DNA of 64,000 nucleotides from Pseudomonadota bacterium. Lineage in GTDB: Bacteria; Pseudomonadota; Alphaproteobacteria; Rhizobiales; JAKPQE01. Below are positions 18,397-29,129 of this stretch, piece after piece (the first letter of the stretch is position 1; the number at the start of each line of letters is the position of its first letter). The translations under genes and the position numbers were made by a program. The notes below the pieces were generated by a model. It was not told where the DNA came from. It did no database searches and saw only the letters and a program-made list of their open reading frames with translations. The stretch lies in NCBI GenBank assembly GCA_029572955.1, contig JAKPQE010000154.1, forward strand, positions 1 to 64,000, given 5' to 3'.

Positions 18397-18524
18397 GGCG
18401 CGGGCTCCTCGTCGCGGTCGATCGCGGCGAGGATAGCGGCACGGCGGGCGGCAGGGAATGGCGCCGTGAACATTTCGTGATCGAAAGGCTTTCCCGACGG
18501 CGGGACTCGGCCCATATTGGCGCC

Positions 18525-21155
<2,631 letters not shown>

Positions 21156-21157
21156 AA

Positions 21158-21189
21158 CCCGCCCCGGCGGCCGGGGCGGGAATCCTTTT
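21158..21189. terminator. Terminator hairpin between convergent uvrB and SIMPL genes
   Basis: CCCGCCCCGG and CCGGGGCGGG pair around a short loop (21158-21180) immediately after the uvrB stop, followed by AATCCTTTT on the plus strand. The T-tract is weak, but the stem is strong and probably serves both converging genes. Confidence 0.65.
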
Positions 21190-21203
21190 CTGCAATCGCC
21201 CGA

Positions 21204-21908
21204 TTACTTGCCGAGCGCCCAGGTGATACGGACGTCGGCGCGGAAGCTCAGCGTGCCGGCCTCGACCGGGACGCCGGCGCCCTTGTCGAAGGAGCGGGCA
21301 TAGAGCACCGGCGGCTGGCCGGCGGCGGCGCCTTCCGAGATCGCGGTGATGGCACCGAGGGCGACTTCGGCATTCTCGGCATAGAGCTTGGCCTTGCGCA
21401 TGGCGTCCTTGACGGCGGCGGCGCGGGCGGCGTCCATCAGCGGCGTGTCGTCGGCGACGGCAAAGCTGATGCCGCGGATCTGGTTGGAGCCGAGCGAGAC
21501 GGCCTGATCGAGCACGCCGCCGAGCTTTTCGAGATCGCGCACCTTGACGGCGAGCTGGTTGGAGACGGTGTAGCCGGCGATGAACGGAGCCTTGTTCTCC
21601 TTCTCGTTCGGATAGACCCAGCGCGGCTCGACCGAGAAATCGGAGGTCTGCAGGTCCTCGGCGGCGATGCCGGCGCTCTTCATCGCCTCGACGACGGCGG
21701 CCATCGCCGCGTTGTTGGCGTCGAGCGCCTCGCGGGCGGTCTTGGCCTCGGTGACGACGCCGGAGGTGACGACCGCCATGTCCGGCGCGGCGAAGACCTC
21801 GCCGACCCCCGAAAGCGTCATCGAGGGCGCGGGTTCCTCGGCCGCGGCGGCGAAGGCGGCAAGGGAAAAGAGGGCCGCGGCGGCGGCTACGGCGAGGGAG
21901 CGGAACAT
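21204..21908 (-). CDS. SIMPL domain (DUF541) periplasmic protein
   Basis: The 234-residue exported protein has a signal peptide (about 1-23), then the SIMPL domain: MTLSGVGEVFAAPDMAVVTSG, IAAEDLQTSDFSVEPRW, and a C-terminal AEAGTLSFRADVRITWAL. AAGGA precedes ATG 21908. SIMPL proteins are periplasmic or outer-membrane linked and are associated with oxidative stress protection in a few bacteria. Confidence 0.9.
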   Translation of the reverse strand: MFRSLAVAAAAALFSLAAFAAAAEEPAPSMTLSGVGEVFAAPDMAVVTSGVVTEAKTAREALDANNAAMAAVVEAMKSAGIAAEDLQTSDFSVEPRWVYPNEKENKAPFIAGYTVSNQLAVKVRDLEKLGGVLDQAVSLGSNQIRGISFAVADDTPLMDAARAAAVKDAMRKAKLYAENAEVALGAITAISEGAAAGQPPVLYARSFDKGAGVPVEAGTLSFRADVRITWALGK

Positions 21909-22130
21909 GGCTCGATATCCTTTCGGTCCGGCTCTCGTCGGAAATCCGACTTTTTGCGATTCGTCGGCGACGCACCGCAATGAGGCGCCACCTTTGCTAC
22001 CCATGCAAGGATTAGCGCGCTTTCAGACCAAATTGCGTCGGCCACGCCCCCCGGCTCGGCGCGGCTTGCCCGATCGCGGCGATTGGTATAGGCGAAGAGC
22101 ACCACCCGACGGGGTCCAAAACCCCGCGGC

Positions 22131-22206
22131 GGGCCTGTAGCTCAATGGTTAGAGCCGGCCGCTCATAACGGTCTGGTTGCAGGTTCGAGTCCTGCCGGGC
22201 CCACCA
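22131..22206 (+). tRNA. tRNA with CAU anticodon (Ile2 or elongator Met)
   Basis: All cloverleaf arms fold: acceptor GGGCCTG/CGGGCCC with one G-T pair, D arm, anticodon arm GGCCG/CGGTC with loop CTCATAA (anticodon 22164-22166), T arm GCAGG/CCTGC with TTCGAGT, discriminator A and encoded CCA. A CAU anticodon with this body fits either lysidine-modified tRNA-Ile2 or elongator Met; I favour Ile2 by resemblance. Its 3' part is the attachment site of the adjoining satellite, which restores the gene on integration. Confidence 0.92.
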
Positions 22207-22208
22207 TC
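22188..22208. repeat. attL core (tRNA side)
   Basis: The 21-bp core begins AGTCCTGCC in the T-loop of the tRNA and runs through the encoded CCA to ATC. An identical copy is at 34405-34425. The integrase gene ends 6 bp inside it, the usual layout for tRNA-targeting tyrosine recombinases. Confidence 0.9.
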
Positions 22209-22213
22209 CATCT

Positions 22214-23299
22214 CTATTTCTCCCTTTTGTTCAATGTGTTGTTTCTGAAATTGTCCAACCTTTCGACAGAGTTGGACACACTCAAGAGCTTTCGCATTCC
22301 CGAATCGCCGAGTCGCGCCCGATCTGCCTGCCGGGTGTAGGTCTTCGCTTCGGCGGGTGTTTTGTGGCCGAGGAAGGCCATGATTTCGAATTCCGTGGCG
22401 CCGGCATTTGCCAATCTGGTCGCGCCGGCCTTGCGCAATCCATGCGCTGGGCAGTCGGTCAGGCCGGCCGCTCGGCATTGATCGCGGAACCAGTTGCCGA
22501 AGGATTCGGGGGTGTAGCCGCGGCCTCCGGCATGGGTGAGAAAGAGGAACTGATCGCTCGGTACCTTGGACAACACGGCCGCCAGATCGGGGTGGATTGG
22601 AAGGTCGACTTCGCCGCCAGTCTTGTGCCGGCGATAGGCGATCCGATCGCCCTTCAGGTTCTGCCAGCCCATTGCCGCCGCGTCTTGGCGAGCCGCGCCG
22701 GTGTAAAGCATGAGCCGGAGGGCCAATACCGCCTTCGACCCTTCGCCATGGTGCGCCTCGTATCGCTGAATTTCGGCATCCGTCCAGGTGTGGTAGCCGT
22801 CGGGATTGGTGGCAAACCGCTTGATGCCGTAGGTCGGATCGGTGCTGATGATGCCGCGACGGATGGCAAACTTGCACAACCGGCGGATCAGTTTCAGGAG
22901 CTTGTTGGCTGCCGCTGGGGTCTCGGCCTTCTTGCCGATCAGCACCTCGACATGACGGGCCTCGAGGCCAGATACAGGCCGGCGACCATGCTCCTGCCGA
23001 AACCGCTCGATCTCATATGCCAGATTGCGCCGGTAGATTTTGCCAATTCTCTGGAAGTCAGGCGATCTCAGGTATTGCTCGATCAACCAGGAGAAGGAAC
23101 CGTGGGGGTTGCGGTTCAGGGTGTCCGGGAAGACCGGCTGGCTCGCGAGCGCCCGATCGTAGTTCGCCTCGAATTCCTTCGATCCGTATTCGCCATGAAC
23201 ATAGCAGGCGGGTCGGCCCTTCATTCGAAAGCGCCAACGGACTCTGCCGTGACGGTCGATCACGCGCGTCAAGCCGGGGTAGGGGTTGCGCCGCCTCAT
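22214..23299 (-). CDS. Tyrosine-recombinase integrase of the satellite
   Basis: The 361-residue site-specific recombinase would catalyse integration at, and excision from, the tRNA. The SAM-like core-binding domain is at about 65-165; the catalytic domain shows the first Arg in MLYTGAARQDAAAMGW, HGLRKAG (His-x-Leu-Arg), LGHKT, and the nucleophilic Tyr in AKTYTRQAD. The first motif has Gln-Asp after the Arg rather than the common Ser-Glu, which is tolerated in phage integrases. Its start overlaps the stop of the 60-residue gene upstream (ATGA). Confidence 0.94.
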   Translation of the reverse strand: MRRRNPYPGLTRVIDRHGRVRWRFRMKGRPACYVHGEYGSKEFEANYDRALASQPVFPDTLNRNPHGSFSWLIEQYLRSPDFQRIGKIYRRNLAYEIERFRQEHGRRPVSGLEARHVEVLIGKKAETPAAANKLLKLIRRLCKFAIRRGIISTDPTYGIKRFATNPDGYHTWTDAEIQRYEAHHGEGSKAVLALRLMLYTGAARQDAAAMGWQNLKGDRIAYRRHKTGGEVDLPIHPDLAAVLSKVPSDQFLFLTHAGGRGYTPESFGNWFRDQCRAAGLTDCPAHGLRKAGATRLANAGATEFEIMAFLGHKTPAEAKTYTRQADRARLGDSGMRKLLSVSNSVERLDNFRNNTLNKREK

Positions 23300-23478
23300 T
23301 CCAGCACCTCATCCCAAGTCGCGTCGTTGACGTCGGTGTGCTTGTTCTCGGGGTCGATGAGGACGCGAACGCCGTCCGCTGATGCAATGACTTCGCGCAC
23401 CTTGAGGCCGGCGACAACGACGCCCTTGATGGCGCGTGTCACGTCGGCTTGCGTATATGGTGCGGGGCGATTGGCCAT
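23296..23478 (-). CDS. Small protein coupled to integrase, possible excision factor
   Basis: The 60-residue protein (MANRPAPYTQADVTRAIKG..., ending in DVNDATWDEVLE) overlaps the integrase start by ATGA, the place where an excisionase would sit. The first 30 residues could form a small helical DNA-binding unit, but I see no canonical Xis/MerR motif. I have the impression that similar short proteins occur in rhizobial prophages. The assignment as excision factor is inference from position. Confidence 0.55.
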   Translation of the reverse strand: MANRPAPYTQADVTRAIKGVVVAGLKVREVIASADGVRVLIDPENKHTDVNDATWDEVLE

Positions 23479-23590
23479 TGGATCGGTCCAGAGTGGCGAT
23501 ATTGCTGGTTTCGGCTGCCGGTCCCGCACAGTCCATGACGGGGGACGGGACCGGCTCAAAGCCTGCCGAAGGGCTTCGGAGATACCCCCG

Positions 23591-23917
23591 TCAGTTAGCT
23601 ACCCGGACAGCGACGGTGACCGCGGCGACGGCCGCGGCCTCGACGGCATGGCCGATGAGGGTGTTGTCCGTCGCCGTGGCGGTCACGTTAGCGTTGGCCT
23701 CGCTCCAATAGACCTTCTGGCCTTCGACGAGGCTTTCGTCGGTGGCTTTGGGGAGGAAGAAGACGCCATCCACCTTCACCGCCACCTTCTTTCCTTCCGC
23801 GGCATCCGTTGCCGCGATGCCGAAGAGGTCGCCGAAAAGATGGGCCTGGCCGGACACGAGGCCGCCGGCCGGAGCGGTCAGGTCGAGGGTGTCGCCCGGC
23901 TGAATGTAGTTCCGCAT
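23591..23917 (-). CDS. Capsid decoration protein (DUF2190 type)
   Basis: The 108-residue Ala/Val-rich beta protein (MRNYIQPGDTLDLTAPAGGLVSGQAHLFGDLFGIA) matches the DUF2190 group, which contains trimeric cement proteins on HK97-fold capsids. It is separated by 1 bp from the gpW-like gene and lies directly after the head genes. Its presence implies the satellite builds a stabilised capsid of its own. Confidence 0.75.
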   Translation of the reverse strand: MRNYIQPGDTLDLTAPAGGLVSGQAHLFGDLFGIAATDAAEGKKVAVKVDGVFFLPKATDESLVEGQKVYWSEANANVTATATDNTLIGHAVEAAAVAAVTVAVRVAN

Positions 23918-23918
23918 G

Positions 23919-24128
23919 TCAGTATCCCTTCGAAGTCATGGGGTAGATGATGCGCGGCGAGGGCTTGAGCGCCGCCGCGATGCGTCGTTCGAGGTCGGCG
24001 ATCGCAGCGGCAAGCTCGCTGTCGCTGCGATATTCGGTTTCGTCCTCGCCGAACCGCGTCTTGCGGACGCCCTCGGCGCGAAGGGCGCGAAGGTTGGCAA
24101 GCTGTTCCTGCATCTCGGCGAGGGTCAT
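23919..24128 (-). CDS. gpW-like head completion/connector protein
   Basis: The 69-residue, highly helical protein (two helices: LAEMQEQLANLRALRAEG and DSELAAAIADLERRIAAAL, ending PRIIYPMTSKGY) has the size and pattern of lambda gpW, the ring under the portal that prepares the head for tail joining. A head completion protein in a tail-less element indicates the heads are meant to receive tails. Confidence 0.75.
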   Translation of the reverse strand: MTLAEMQEQLANLRALRAEGVRKTRFGEDETEYRSDSELAAAIADLERRIAAALKPSPRIIYPMTSKGY

Positions 24129-24134
24129 GGCGGG

Positions 24135-25910
24135 CTACGCTCCGGCCGTGTGATCGAGCCGGGTCCAGGACCGCCATTCCAGCCAGCCGAGGCCGAAGGG
24201 GAAGCGAATCTTGAACTGCACGGCGTCCGTGTCGAAGTCGATCCGGCTGTCGGTGAAAGGCGCTTCGTGTCCCTGAAGGTAGACCTGCACGGCGCCGTCC
24301 ATCTTCGCAGGGGAGGCGACGAGCCAGGAAACGTTGGGATCGGCCAGCCGGGGTTCGACCACCACCTGCAGCTTGCCGGCGAGCGGGTTGACATCGGCGA
24401 TGGCCGAAGCCTGCACCGATGCCAGAAGGCGAAGGGCGGTTTCTTCGAATTCCGAATGGACCATCCAGTGGGTCGGATAGGTGCCGATCATGACATCGCC
24501 GATGCCCTTGCGCTTCGCCATGGCAGAGCGGAAGCCCATGAGGCTCCTGACCATCGTCGCTTCCACTTGAGGGAATTCGACGATATTGCCGCGGCTGGCG
24601 TGGAAGACCGGGTTGCCGTCCTTCATGGTCGGGCCGGCGTTGCTCGCCTGCTGGACGAAGGCAACCTTGCGATCGGCGATCTCGGCCGCCGACCGTTTGC
24701 CGAACTGCGCCCCGTCATTGCCGAGGCGGGCGCCAGCATTGATGGTCAGTTCGTAGCTCTTCGAGGTGATGCCGCCGATGATGGCAACCTGCACCGTCTC
24801 GCCGCTCTCGTGGATGAACGAGTGCTTGTAGTGTCCGTCTTCGAGCTTGTCGGCGAGGGCGAGGGAGGTCCAGTCGACCTGGGCGCGGGTCTCGGGGTTG
24901 AAGGTCGCCACCGTGTCGCGGCCGAACAAGGCGGCGATCGGCGAGGCGGCTGCTTCCATCTCGCGGCGCATGGCGAGGTTGAAGGTGCCGCCCGCGATGA
25001 TCGGGAAATCCGAAGTGGTTGCGGCGCGGCGGATCACCTCGGCATCGGCAAGGCCGATGGTCGAGATGCCGGCGTTGCGGCAGAGCCGTTCGGCAAGGGC
25101 ACGCTCGCCCTGGGCGAAGACTTCCGCCGCCTGTCCGGTCGGTGCCTCGCCCCGGTTCACCGCGTCGTAGAACTCGATCACAGCGGTGCGAAGGACGCTC
25201 GGATTGTCGAGCGTCTGGTCGTTGTGCTGGCGGACGGTGCGAACCGTCGGCTGGCGGTTTTCGGTCGCTGCAAGGGCGAGACGCATCTTGTCTTCGTCGG
25301 CGGCGTCGCTCTCGCGAAGCGCCTCGCGAACGTCGTCGGGCACGCCGGCCGCTCGGCAGACGGTGTCCCACTGAACGGGGGTCATACGGGTCATTTCGGT
25401 AGTCGCGGGGTCCATGGGGTTGCTCCTGATCTTGGAGAGAGGGTCTGCGGGGGAAACGACGAAGCTGCCCTCGATGAGCCGGCCAGCGAGCGCGGTGCGC
25501 ACCTTCCGGCCAGTCGCGGGGTCTGTTCCTTCCCGCCACTTCGAAACGGTGAAGGAGATGGAAAAGCTGGTCTGGACGCCGTCCTTGAGGTTGGCGGCGA
25601 TCGCTTCGTTGTCGGCCCGGCTCGAAAGCCGGCCATCGGCGACAAGGGCGGTGACGCCATCGTCCAGCGTCTCGGTATGGAAATTGGTGAGTGTGCCCAC
25701 CGTGTCGCGGACGCTTGCCGAATGGTCCGTCTGCAGTGGCAGACTCGGCGGCCAGCCTTCGGCGCCGAAGGATGCGAGGTCGAGAACTTCGAGATGGCTG
25801 CCGCGATCGACCGGGGCGTTGGTCGCGACGATGACAGTGAATGTGCGCGTTTCCGGGTCGAAGCTGTTGGGCTTCGCCTCGGCCAGAAAGCGGTGAATGG
25901 GATGGGTCAT
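24135..25910 (-). CDS. Fused prohead protease-major capsid protein
   Basis: This 591-residue single frame has a prohead protease at about 1-165 (FTVIVATNAPVDRGSHLEVLDL, PLQTDHSASVRDTVG with candidate catalytic His, SFSISFTVSKW, GSFVVSPADP) and an HK97-fold capsid protein (about 290-591: ATTSDFPIIAGGTFNLAMRR, GETVQVAIIGGITSKSYELT, and a C-terminal KIRFPFGLGWLEWRSWTR). The ATG at 25910 overlaps the portal stop (ATGA). An internal ATG at 25415 is preceded by AGGAG at ideal spacing, so a 426-residue capsid-only product may also be made. Confidence 0.82.
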   Translation of the reverse strand: MTHPIHRFLAEAKPNSFDPETRTFTVIVATNAPVDRGSHLEVLDLASFGAEGWPPSLPLQTDHSASVRDTVGTLTNFHTETLDDGVTALVADGRLSSRADNEAIAANLKDGVQTSFSISFTVSKWREGTDPATGRKVRTALAGRLIEGSFVVSPADPLSKIRSNPMDPATTEMTRMTPVQWDTVCRAAGVPDDVREALRESDAADEDKMRLALAATENRQPTVRTVRQHNDQTLDNPSVLRTAVIEFYDAVNRGEAPTGQAAEVFAQGERALAERLCRNAGISTIGLADAEVIRRAATTSDFPIIAGGTFNLAMRREMEAAASPIAALFGRDTVATFNPETRAQVDWTSLALADKLEDGHYKHSFIHESGETVQVAIIGGITSKSYELTINAGARLGNDGAQFGKRSAAEIADRKVAFVQQASNAGPTMKDGNPVFHASRGNIVEFPQVEATMVRSLMGFRSAMAKRKGIGDVMIGTYPTHWMVHSEFEETALRLLASVQASAIADVNPLAGKLQVVVEPRLADPNVSWLVASPAKMDGAVQVYLQGHEAPFTDSRIDFDTDAVQFKIRFPFGLGWLEWRSWTRLDHTAGA

Positions 25911-27202
25911 GCGGCGACTCCCGGGATTGTGGGGGCGGGGTCCGCCTCTATCTCGGCCGAGACGGTTTCGAACTCGCGGCCCCGCGCCTCGATGATCTCC
26001 TTGCGGGACTTGAGACGGGCGGTGAGGAGGGCGATTTCGCCGGCCGCTTCCTTCTCTGGGTCGATCTGTGGCCAGGCCGGCTCGATCCAGGACGGCTCGA
26101 CTTCGGCGCGGGTGCGGCCGGCGAGCTTTTCGATGGCGTGCCAGCGCTTGAAGACCGGATCGAGGACACCCTCGATCAGCAGCACCTTGCGCAGCGCCTC
26201 GGCCTTGCGCCGGGCGGTCAAGGCGCCGCCCCGGAAACTGCTGTAGTTGACGCCTTCGAGATCGCCGATCAGGTCTTCGTAGGTCACGCCGGCCGCGGCG
26301 GCGATCTGGCGATAGAGCACCTTCATGAAGGCGTTGAAGTCCGGGGATTGCGGACCGTTGACAACTTCCGCTTGCTCGCCCGGTCGCACCCGCACCATGG
26401 CCCCCGGCTCGAGCGAGGGATTGGGATTGCCGTCGAAGGCATCGGCGCCGTCCGGGCTCGTCAGGATCACCGTCAGCATGGCACTGACCTGGAGCTGCTT
26501 CAGCCGGGCCTCGATGGCGATGCTTGCCTGGTTGAGGACCGGCAGGACCGCCACGAGCGGGGAAATGCCGCGCCCCTGGCCGACGAACTCGGCTTCGAAT
26601 ACGTGCACCACCTCGCTTGCATCGAAGCGATAGGATTGCGTGTTGCTGGCGAAGGGGTCGCCCGGTGAATTCGGCAGTATCCAGTAGCCTGTGATGACGC
26701 CGCGCCGGTCGCGGTCGACACCGGCGACGATCGCGCCAGCCTCGCCGCGATCCTCGTTTTTCGAGCGGTCGAGCTGTTCGGGGTCGAGAAGCTGGAAGGC
26801 GTAGCGACCGTCGATGACGCGGTGCAAACCGAGAATTTCGCCGCTCATGATCCAGGAACGGATCGCCGCGCGCTGAAGGGCGGTGATGGAAAGGCGCCCG
26901 GAAGGGTCGAACCGGCCCGCATTGAACCGTTCGTCGAGCGCCTGGTCGGGGGTGTTGAGCCGAATGCCGCTGCCGACGATCTGCGAGACGATGAGGTTGA
27001 CTGCCGACCGGACTACCGGATCGTTGAGATAGAGCCCCGCCACCCGCTGGGCGACCGTCTGGCCGGCCTGGCGAATATCGACCGCAGCGGCGAGCGAGCG
27101 GGGATCGTCCGGCCATTTGGCCGAGGCGGCGTTCACTGCCCGGTCATGCTTTGCTGATGGTTTGTTCGTGCGCGAGAAAAGACGGGGGAAGGGGAAGGCC
27201 AT
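25907..27202 (-). CDS. Phage portal protein (lambda gpB type)
   Basis: The 431-residue protein would form the dodecameric vertex ring for packaging and head-tail joining. Lambda-family portal signatures are visible: QRAAIRSWIMSGEILGLHRV, a VVHVFEAEFVGQGRGISPLV core, YRQIAAAAGVTYEDLIGD and NYSSFRGGALTARRKAEALR. Lambda gpB is about 530 residues, so this is a short version. It is 3 bp from the upstream regulator gene and overlaps the capsid start. Confidence 0.9.
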   Translation of the reverse strand: MAFPFPRLFSRTNKPSAKHDRAVNAASAKWPDDPRSLAAAVDIRQAGQTVAQRVAGLYLNDPVVRSAVNLIVSQIVGSGIRLNTPDQALDERFNAGRFDPSGRLSITALQRAAIRSWIMSGEILGLHRVIDGRYAFQLLDPEQLDRSKNEDRGEAGAIVAGVDRDRRGVITGYWILPNSPGDPFASNTQSYRFDASEVVHVFEAEFVGQGRGISPLVAVLPVLNQASIAIEARLKQLQVSAMLTVILTSPDGADAFDGNPNPSLEPGAMVRVRPGEQAEVVNGPQSPDFNAFMKVLYRQIAAAAGVTYEDLIGDLEGVNYSSFRGGALTARRKAEALRKVLLIEGVLDPVFKRWHAIEKLAGRTRAEVEPSWIEPAWPQIDPEKEAAGEIALLTARLKSRKEIIEARGREFETVSAEIEADPAPTIPGVAA

Positions 27203-27205
27203 GGA

Positions 27206-27862
27206 TTAGTCCTCCCCGCGCGCAAAGAGCTGGCCGATGGCGTGAAACACGCCCGCGCCGATCTGACACTCGACAGTGAAGGCCTTTGGAGCCGCGTCAG
27301 CAGCAAGACTGCCCCATTCAGAATAGTGTAGGAAGACGTTGATCTTCTTTTCCCCGCGGATGCGGGCAAGCGGGTCGCTTTCAGAAATATCGAGGTAGAT
27401 GTCTGCGCTGAATCGATGGCGATCAAAAGAGACGCTGAACTCAGAGGGAGCAGCATAGTCTGGTGTGAATGTTGAAAGATTGAATACCGCGTATTCAATA
27501 AGGGCTTCCAGCGCATCGATCAGGTTGTGGTCTTCGCGCTGAAACACCGAAAGTGGCGCCTCAAGCGGGGCATAGTGGTTACCCGTCGTGTGCTTGTGGC
27601 TCTCTGCCTCGATGATGAGATTCTGTGCCCGCTCGATGGTCTTTTCGGCGAACCCGGCTGGCTGGTCGCTCATCAGCATCACCAGCAAGTGGGCCGCATC
27701 GCGATAGGTCGGGCGGGGCGACTTGGGAGAGCGGTTCTCCTTGGTGAAGAGCCCCGCCTCCCGCAGGCGGCGCGTGGTCAGCTGCACCCTGTCGAAATCC
27801 AAACCTGTCTCTGCCGCCAGTGTTGCCACGAGGTTTGCCGTCTTGATCATAGTTGCACTCAT
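27206..27862 (-). CDS. Winged-helix-like DNA-binding regulator of the satellite (putative)
   Basis: The 218-residue protein has an N-terminal segment (about 5-60: TANLVATLAAETGLDFDRVQ, LTTRRLREAGLFTK, AHLLVMLMSDQP) that reads as a phage-type helix-turn-helix, followed by an unrecognised domain. Its start codon lies inside one of two identical operator palindromes that bracket its promoter, so autoregulation is likely. It is followed after 3 bp by the portal, so it would also set expression of the portal, capsid and gpW-like genes. Confidence 0.65.
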   Translation of the reverse strand: MSATMIKTANLVATLAAETGLDFDRVQLTTRRLREAGLFTKENRSPKSPRPTYRDAAHLLVMLMSDQPAGFAEKTIERAQNLIIEAESHKHTTGNHYAPLEAPLSVFQREDHNLIDALEALIEYAVFNLSTFTPDYAAPSEFSVSFDRHRFSADIYLDISESDPLARIRGEKKINVFLHYSEWGSLAADAAPKAFTVECQIGAGVFHAIGQLFARGED

Positions 27863-27931
27863 TTCATGAAACGATTTCTACAGGATGTCGCGGTCGCGCG
27901 TCAAGTGAAAATGTATTCGTTTCATGAAATG
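27860..27931 (-). promoter_or_regulatory. Promoter bracketed by two identical operators, satellite head operon
   Basis: CATTTCATGAAACGA (27860-27874) and its exact reverse complement TCGTTTCATGAAATG (27917-27931) each contain the 10-bp palindrome TTTCATGAAA. Between them the minus strand reads TTGACG, 18 bp, TAGAAA, a good sigma70 promoter. The first operator covers the start codon of the regulator and the second lies upstream of the -35. This is the classic arrangement for repression by looping or cooperative binding. Confidence 0.75.
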
Positions 27932-27955
27932 GCGTCCAGAAGCTATCGCACTTTG

Positions 27956-28138
27956 TCAGGCCGGGCTGCCGGCCAACGAAGCCTTGAATGCTGCAGCCTG
28001 GTCACGAGCCGCAGATTCCCGGAGCTTCTGGCCGACTTCGTCGCAGAAACTGATGGTCCTGCCGGAGCCGCACTCCGCCCGGACGTCACCCATGGTGACC
28101 TTGGCGGCAATCACATCCACCGCTGAGGATTCAGCCAA
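27956..28138 (-). CDS. Possible small satellite protein, TTG start
   Basis: A 60-residue frame starts at TTG and overlaps the stop of the 28131-28781 gene by 8 bases, the kind of coupling seen elsewhere in this element. The sequence (AKVTMGDVRAECGSGRTISF..., ending KASLAGSPA) contains two cysteines and no known motif. It fills the gap before the operator region. Support is only positional. Confidence 0.35.
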   Translation of the reverse strand: MAESSAVDVIAAKVTMGDVRAECGSGRTISFCDEVGQKLRESAARDQAAAFKASLAGSPA

Positions 28139-28781
28139 TCATCGCCGCCGTTGCACCGTAGCTTTCCCCGAGGAAGCTCGAAAGCAGCGCGTCGCCGGCC
28201 GCATCCGGCAGCTCGTCGAAGGACATGCGGCCGATAACCTTGCGCATGCCGTCACGTTTGGTGGCGAGGTCGGCGGCCGTCTCCGCAGGAAAACTGAGAA
28301 GGGCGATCAACGCGGCATCGGCAGTGCGGAGCGCCGAAAGCCATGCTTCCTCGGCCGCGTCGGTGTTGCACTCGGCCCGAATCATCTCGAGGCGATCATG
28401 CGCGTTCCGGATGCGTAGCACGGCCGCGTCATATGCGCTGTCGAGCATCACCCGCGCGCCGTCGCGGACAGCGCCCGGCAAATATTCATTGATCACTTTG
28501 AACGCCGAATCATACTGGGAGCGCAATCTGTCGAGGCTCACTTCCCGGTCGACTGAGGGAAGAATCTCGATGAACTGGTCGTTGTCGAGAGCAACGACCC
28601 GCCTCGGCGTTTGCTTCAGGGCCTCGTCATACCGCCTGTCGGCGGCGGTAAAGGCATCCCAAAACGGCTCGGCCTTGGCCTTGGTCTTCAACGCTCTGTC
28701 GATCAATTCGACCAGCTCGGGCGAGGCGACGGGGGTAGCGGTTTCTTCAATCGTGGCGATGGCTTCTCTGCGGGTCTGCAT
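28131..28781 (-). CDS. Satellite accessory protein, unknown, helical
   Basis: The 216-residue protein is almost wholly alpha-helical and rich in Ala, Arg and acidic residues (SPELVELIDRALKTKAKAEP, LDRLRSQYDSAFKVINEYLP), with a C-terminal FDELPDAAGDALLSSFLG. Long amphipathic segments suggest a coiled-coil or bundle. It is divergent from the XRE gene and separated from it by operator-like repeats. I do not recognise it. Position between packaging and head genes suggests cargo or a satellite-helper interaction factor, which is inference. Confidence 0.6.
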   Translation of the reverse strand: MQTRREAIATIEETATPVASPELVELIDRALKTKAKAEPFWDAFTAADRRYDEALKQTPRRVVALDNDQFIEILPSVDREVSLDRLRSQYDSAFKVINEYLPGAVRDGARVMLDSAYDAAVLRIRNAHDRLEMIRAECNTDAAEEAWLSALRTADAALIALLSFPAETAADLATKRDGMRKVIGRMSFDELPDAAGDALLSSFLGESYGATAAMIG

Positions 28782-28814
28782 TGTCGTTGCTCCTCAATTG
28801 GATTGATTGGAAAG

Positions 28815-28875
28815 GCTTACATTGATATATTTCGATCAACGTCCATCGAAAGTCAATTGGTATCAATCAAATTGA
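28815..28875. promoter_or_regulatory. Operator-like repeats in the divergent XRE control region
   Basis: AT-rich spacer between divergent genes. TTGAT (28822-28826) and ATCAA (28835-28839) form an inverted repeat with an 8-bp spacer, and CAATT (28855-28859) and AATTG (28870-28874) form a second pair around TATCAATC. These are plausible binding sites for the adjacent XRE regulator, controlling both directions. Confidence 0.45.
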
Positions 28876-29129
28876 GTGAAAAATATCAAATCCTCGGCCG
28901 TCAGATTGCCGCCGGACGAGCCCTCACCGGGCTCAGCCAAGCTGAATTGGCCGGAGCGGCGTCGATCTCGGTTCCGACGCTCCGTCGTATGGAGGCGAGT
29001 GAGGGGATCGCAAGCGGCCTGCCGAACAACGTCTTGGCAGTCCGCAACGCCCTCGAATCGGCCGGCGTGGTGTTCATCGAAGAGAACGGCGGCGGGCCGG
29101 GGGTGCGGCTGAGGAGGTCACTTAGCTAG
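28872..29129 (+). CDS. XRE-family HTH regulator of the satellite
   Basis: The product is about 85 residues with a Cro/C1-type HTH: LGRQIAAGRALTGLSQAELA (helices 1-2), AASISVPTLRRMEASEG (recognition helix), then LPNNVLAVRNALESAGVVFI, the common short rhizobial form. It is the only plus-strand gene of the element. No ATG is available; TTG 28872 or TTG 28857 are the likely starts, neither with a good ribosome site. It converges with and slightly overlaps the next gene. It is probably the maintenance repressor or its antagonist. Confidence 0.7.
   Translation: MSEKYQILGRQIAAGRALTGLSQAELAGAASISVPTLRRMEASEGIASGLPNNVLAVRNALESAGVVFIEENGGGPGVRLRRSLS

Noticed and set aside
24135-27116. Reading the satellite capsid gene as a 993-codon protein
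   Set aside because: The frame is open upstream, but that part overlaps the portal gene in another frame and is Arg/Pro-rich. ATG 25910 overlapping the portal stop is the proper start.
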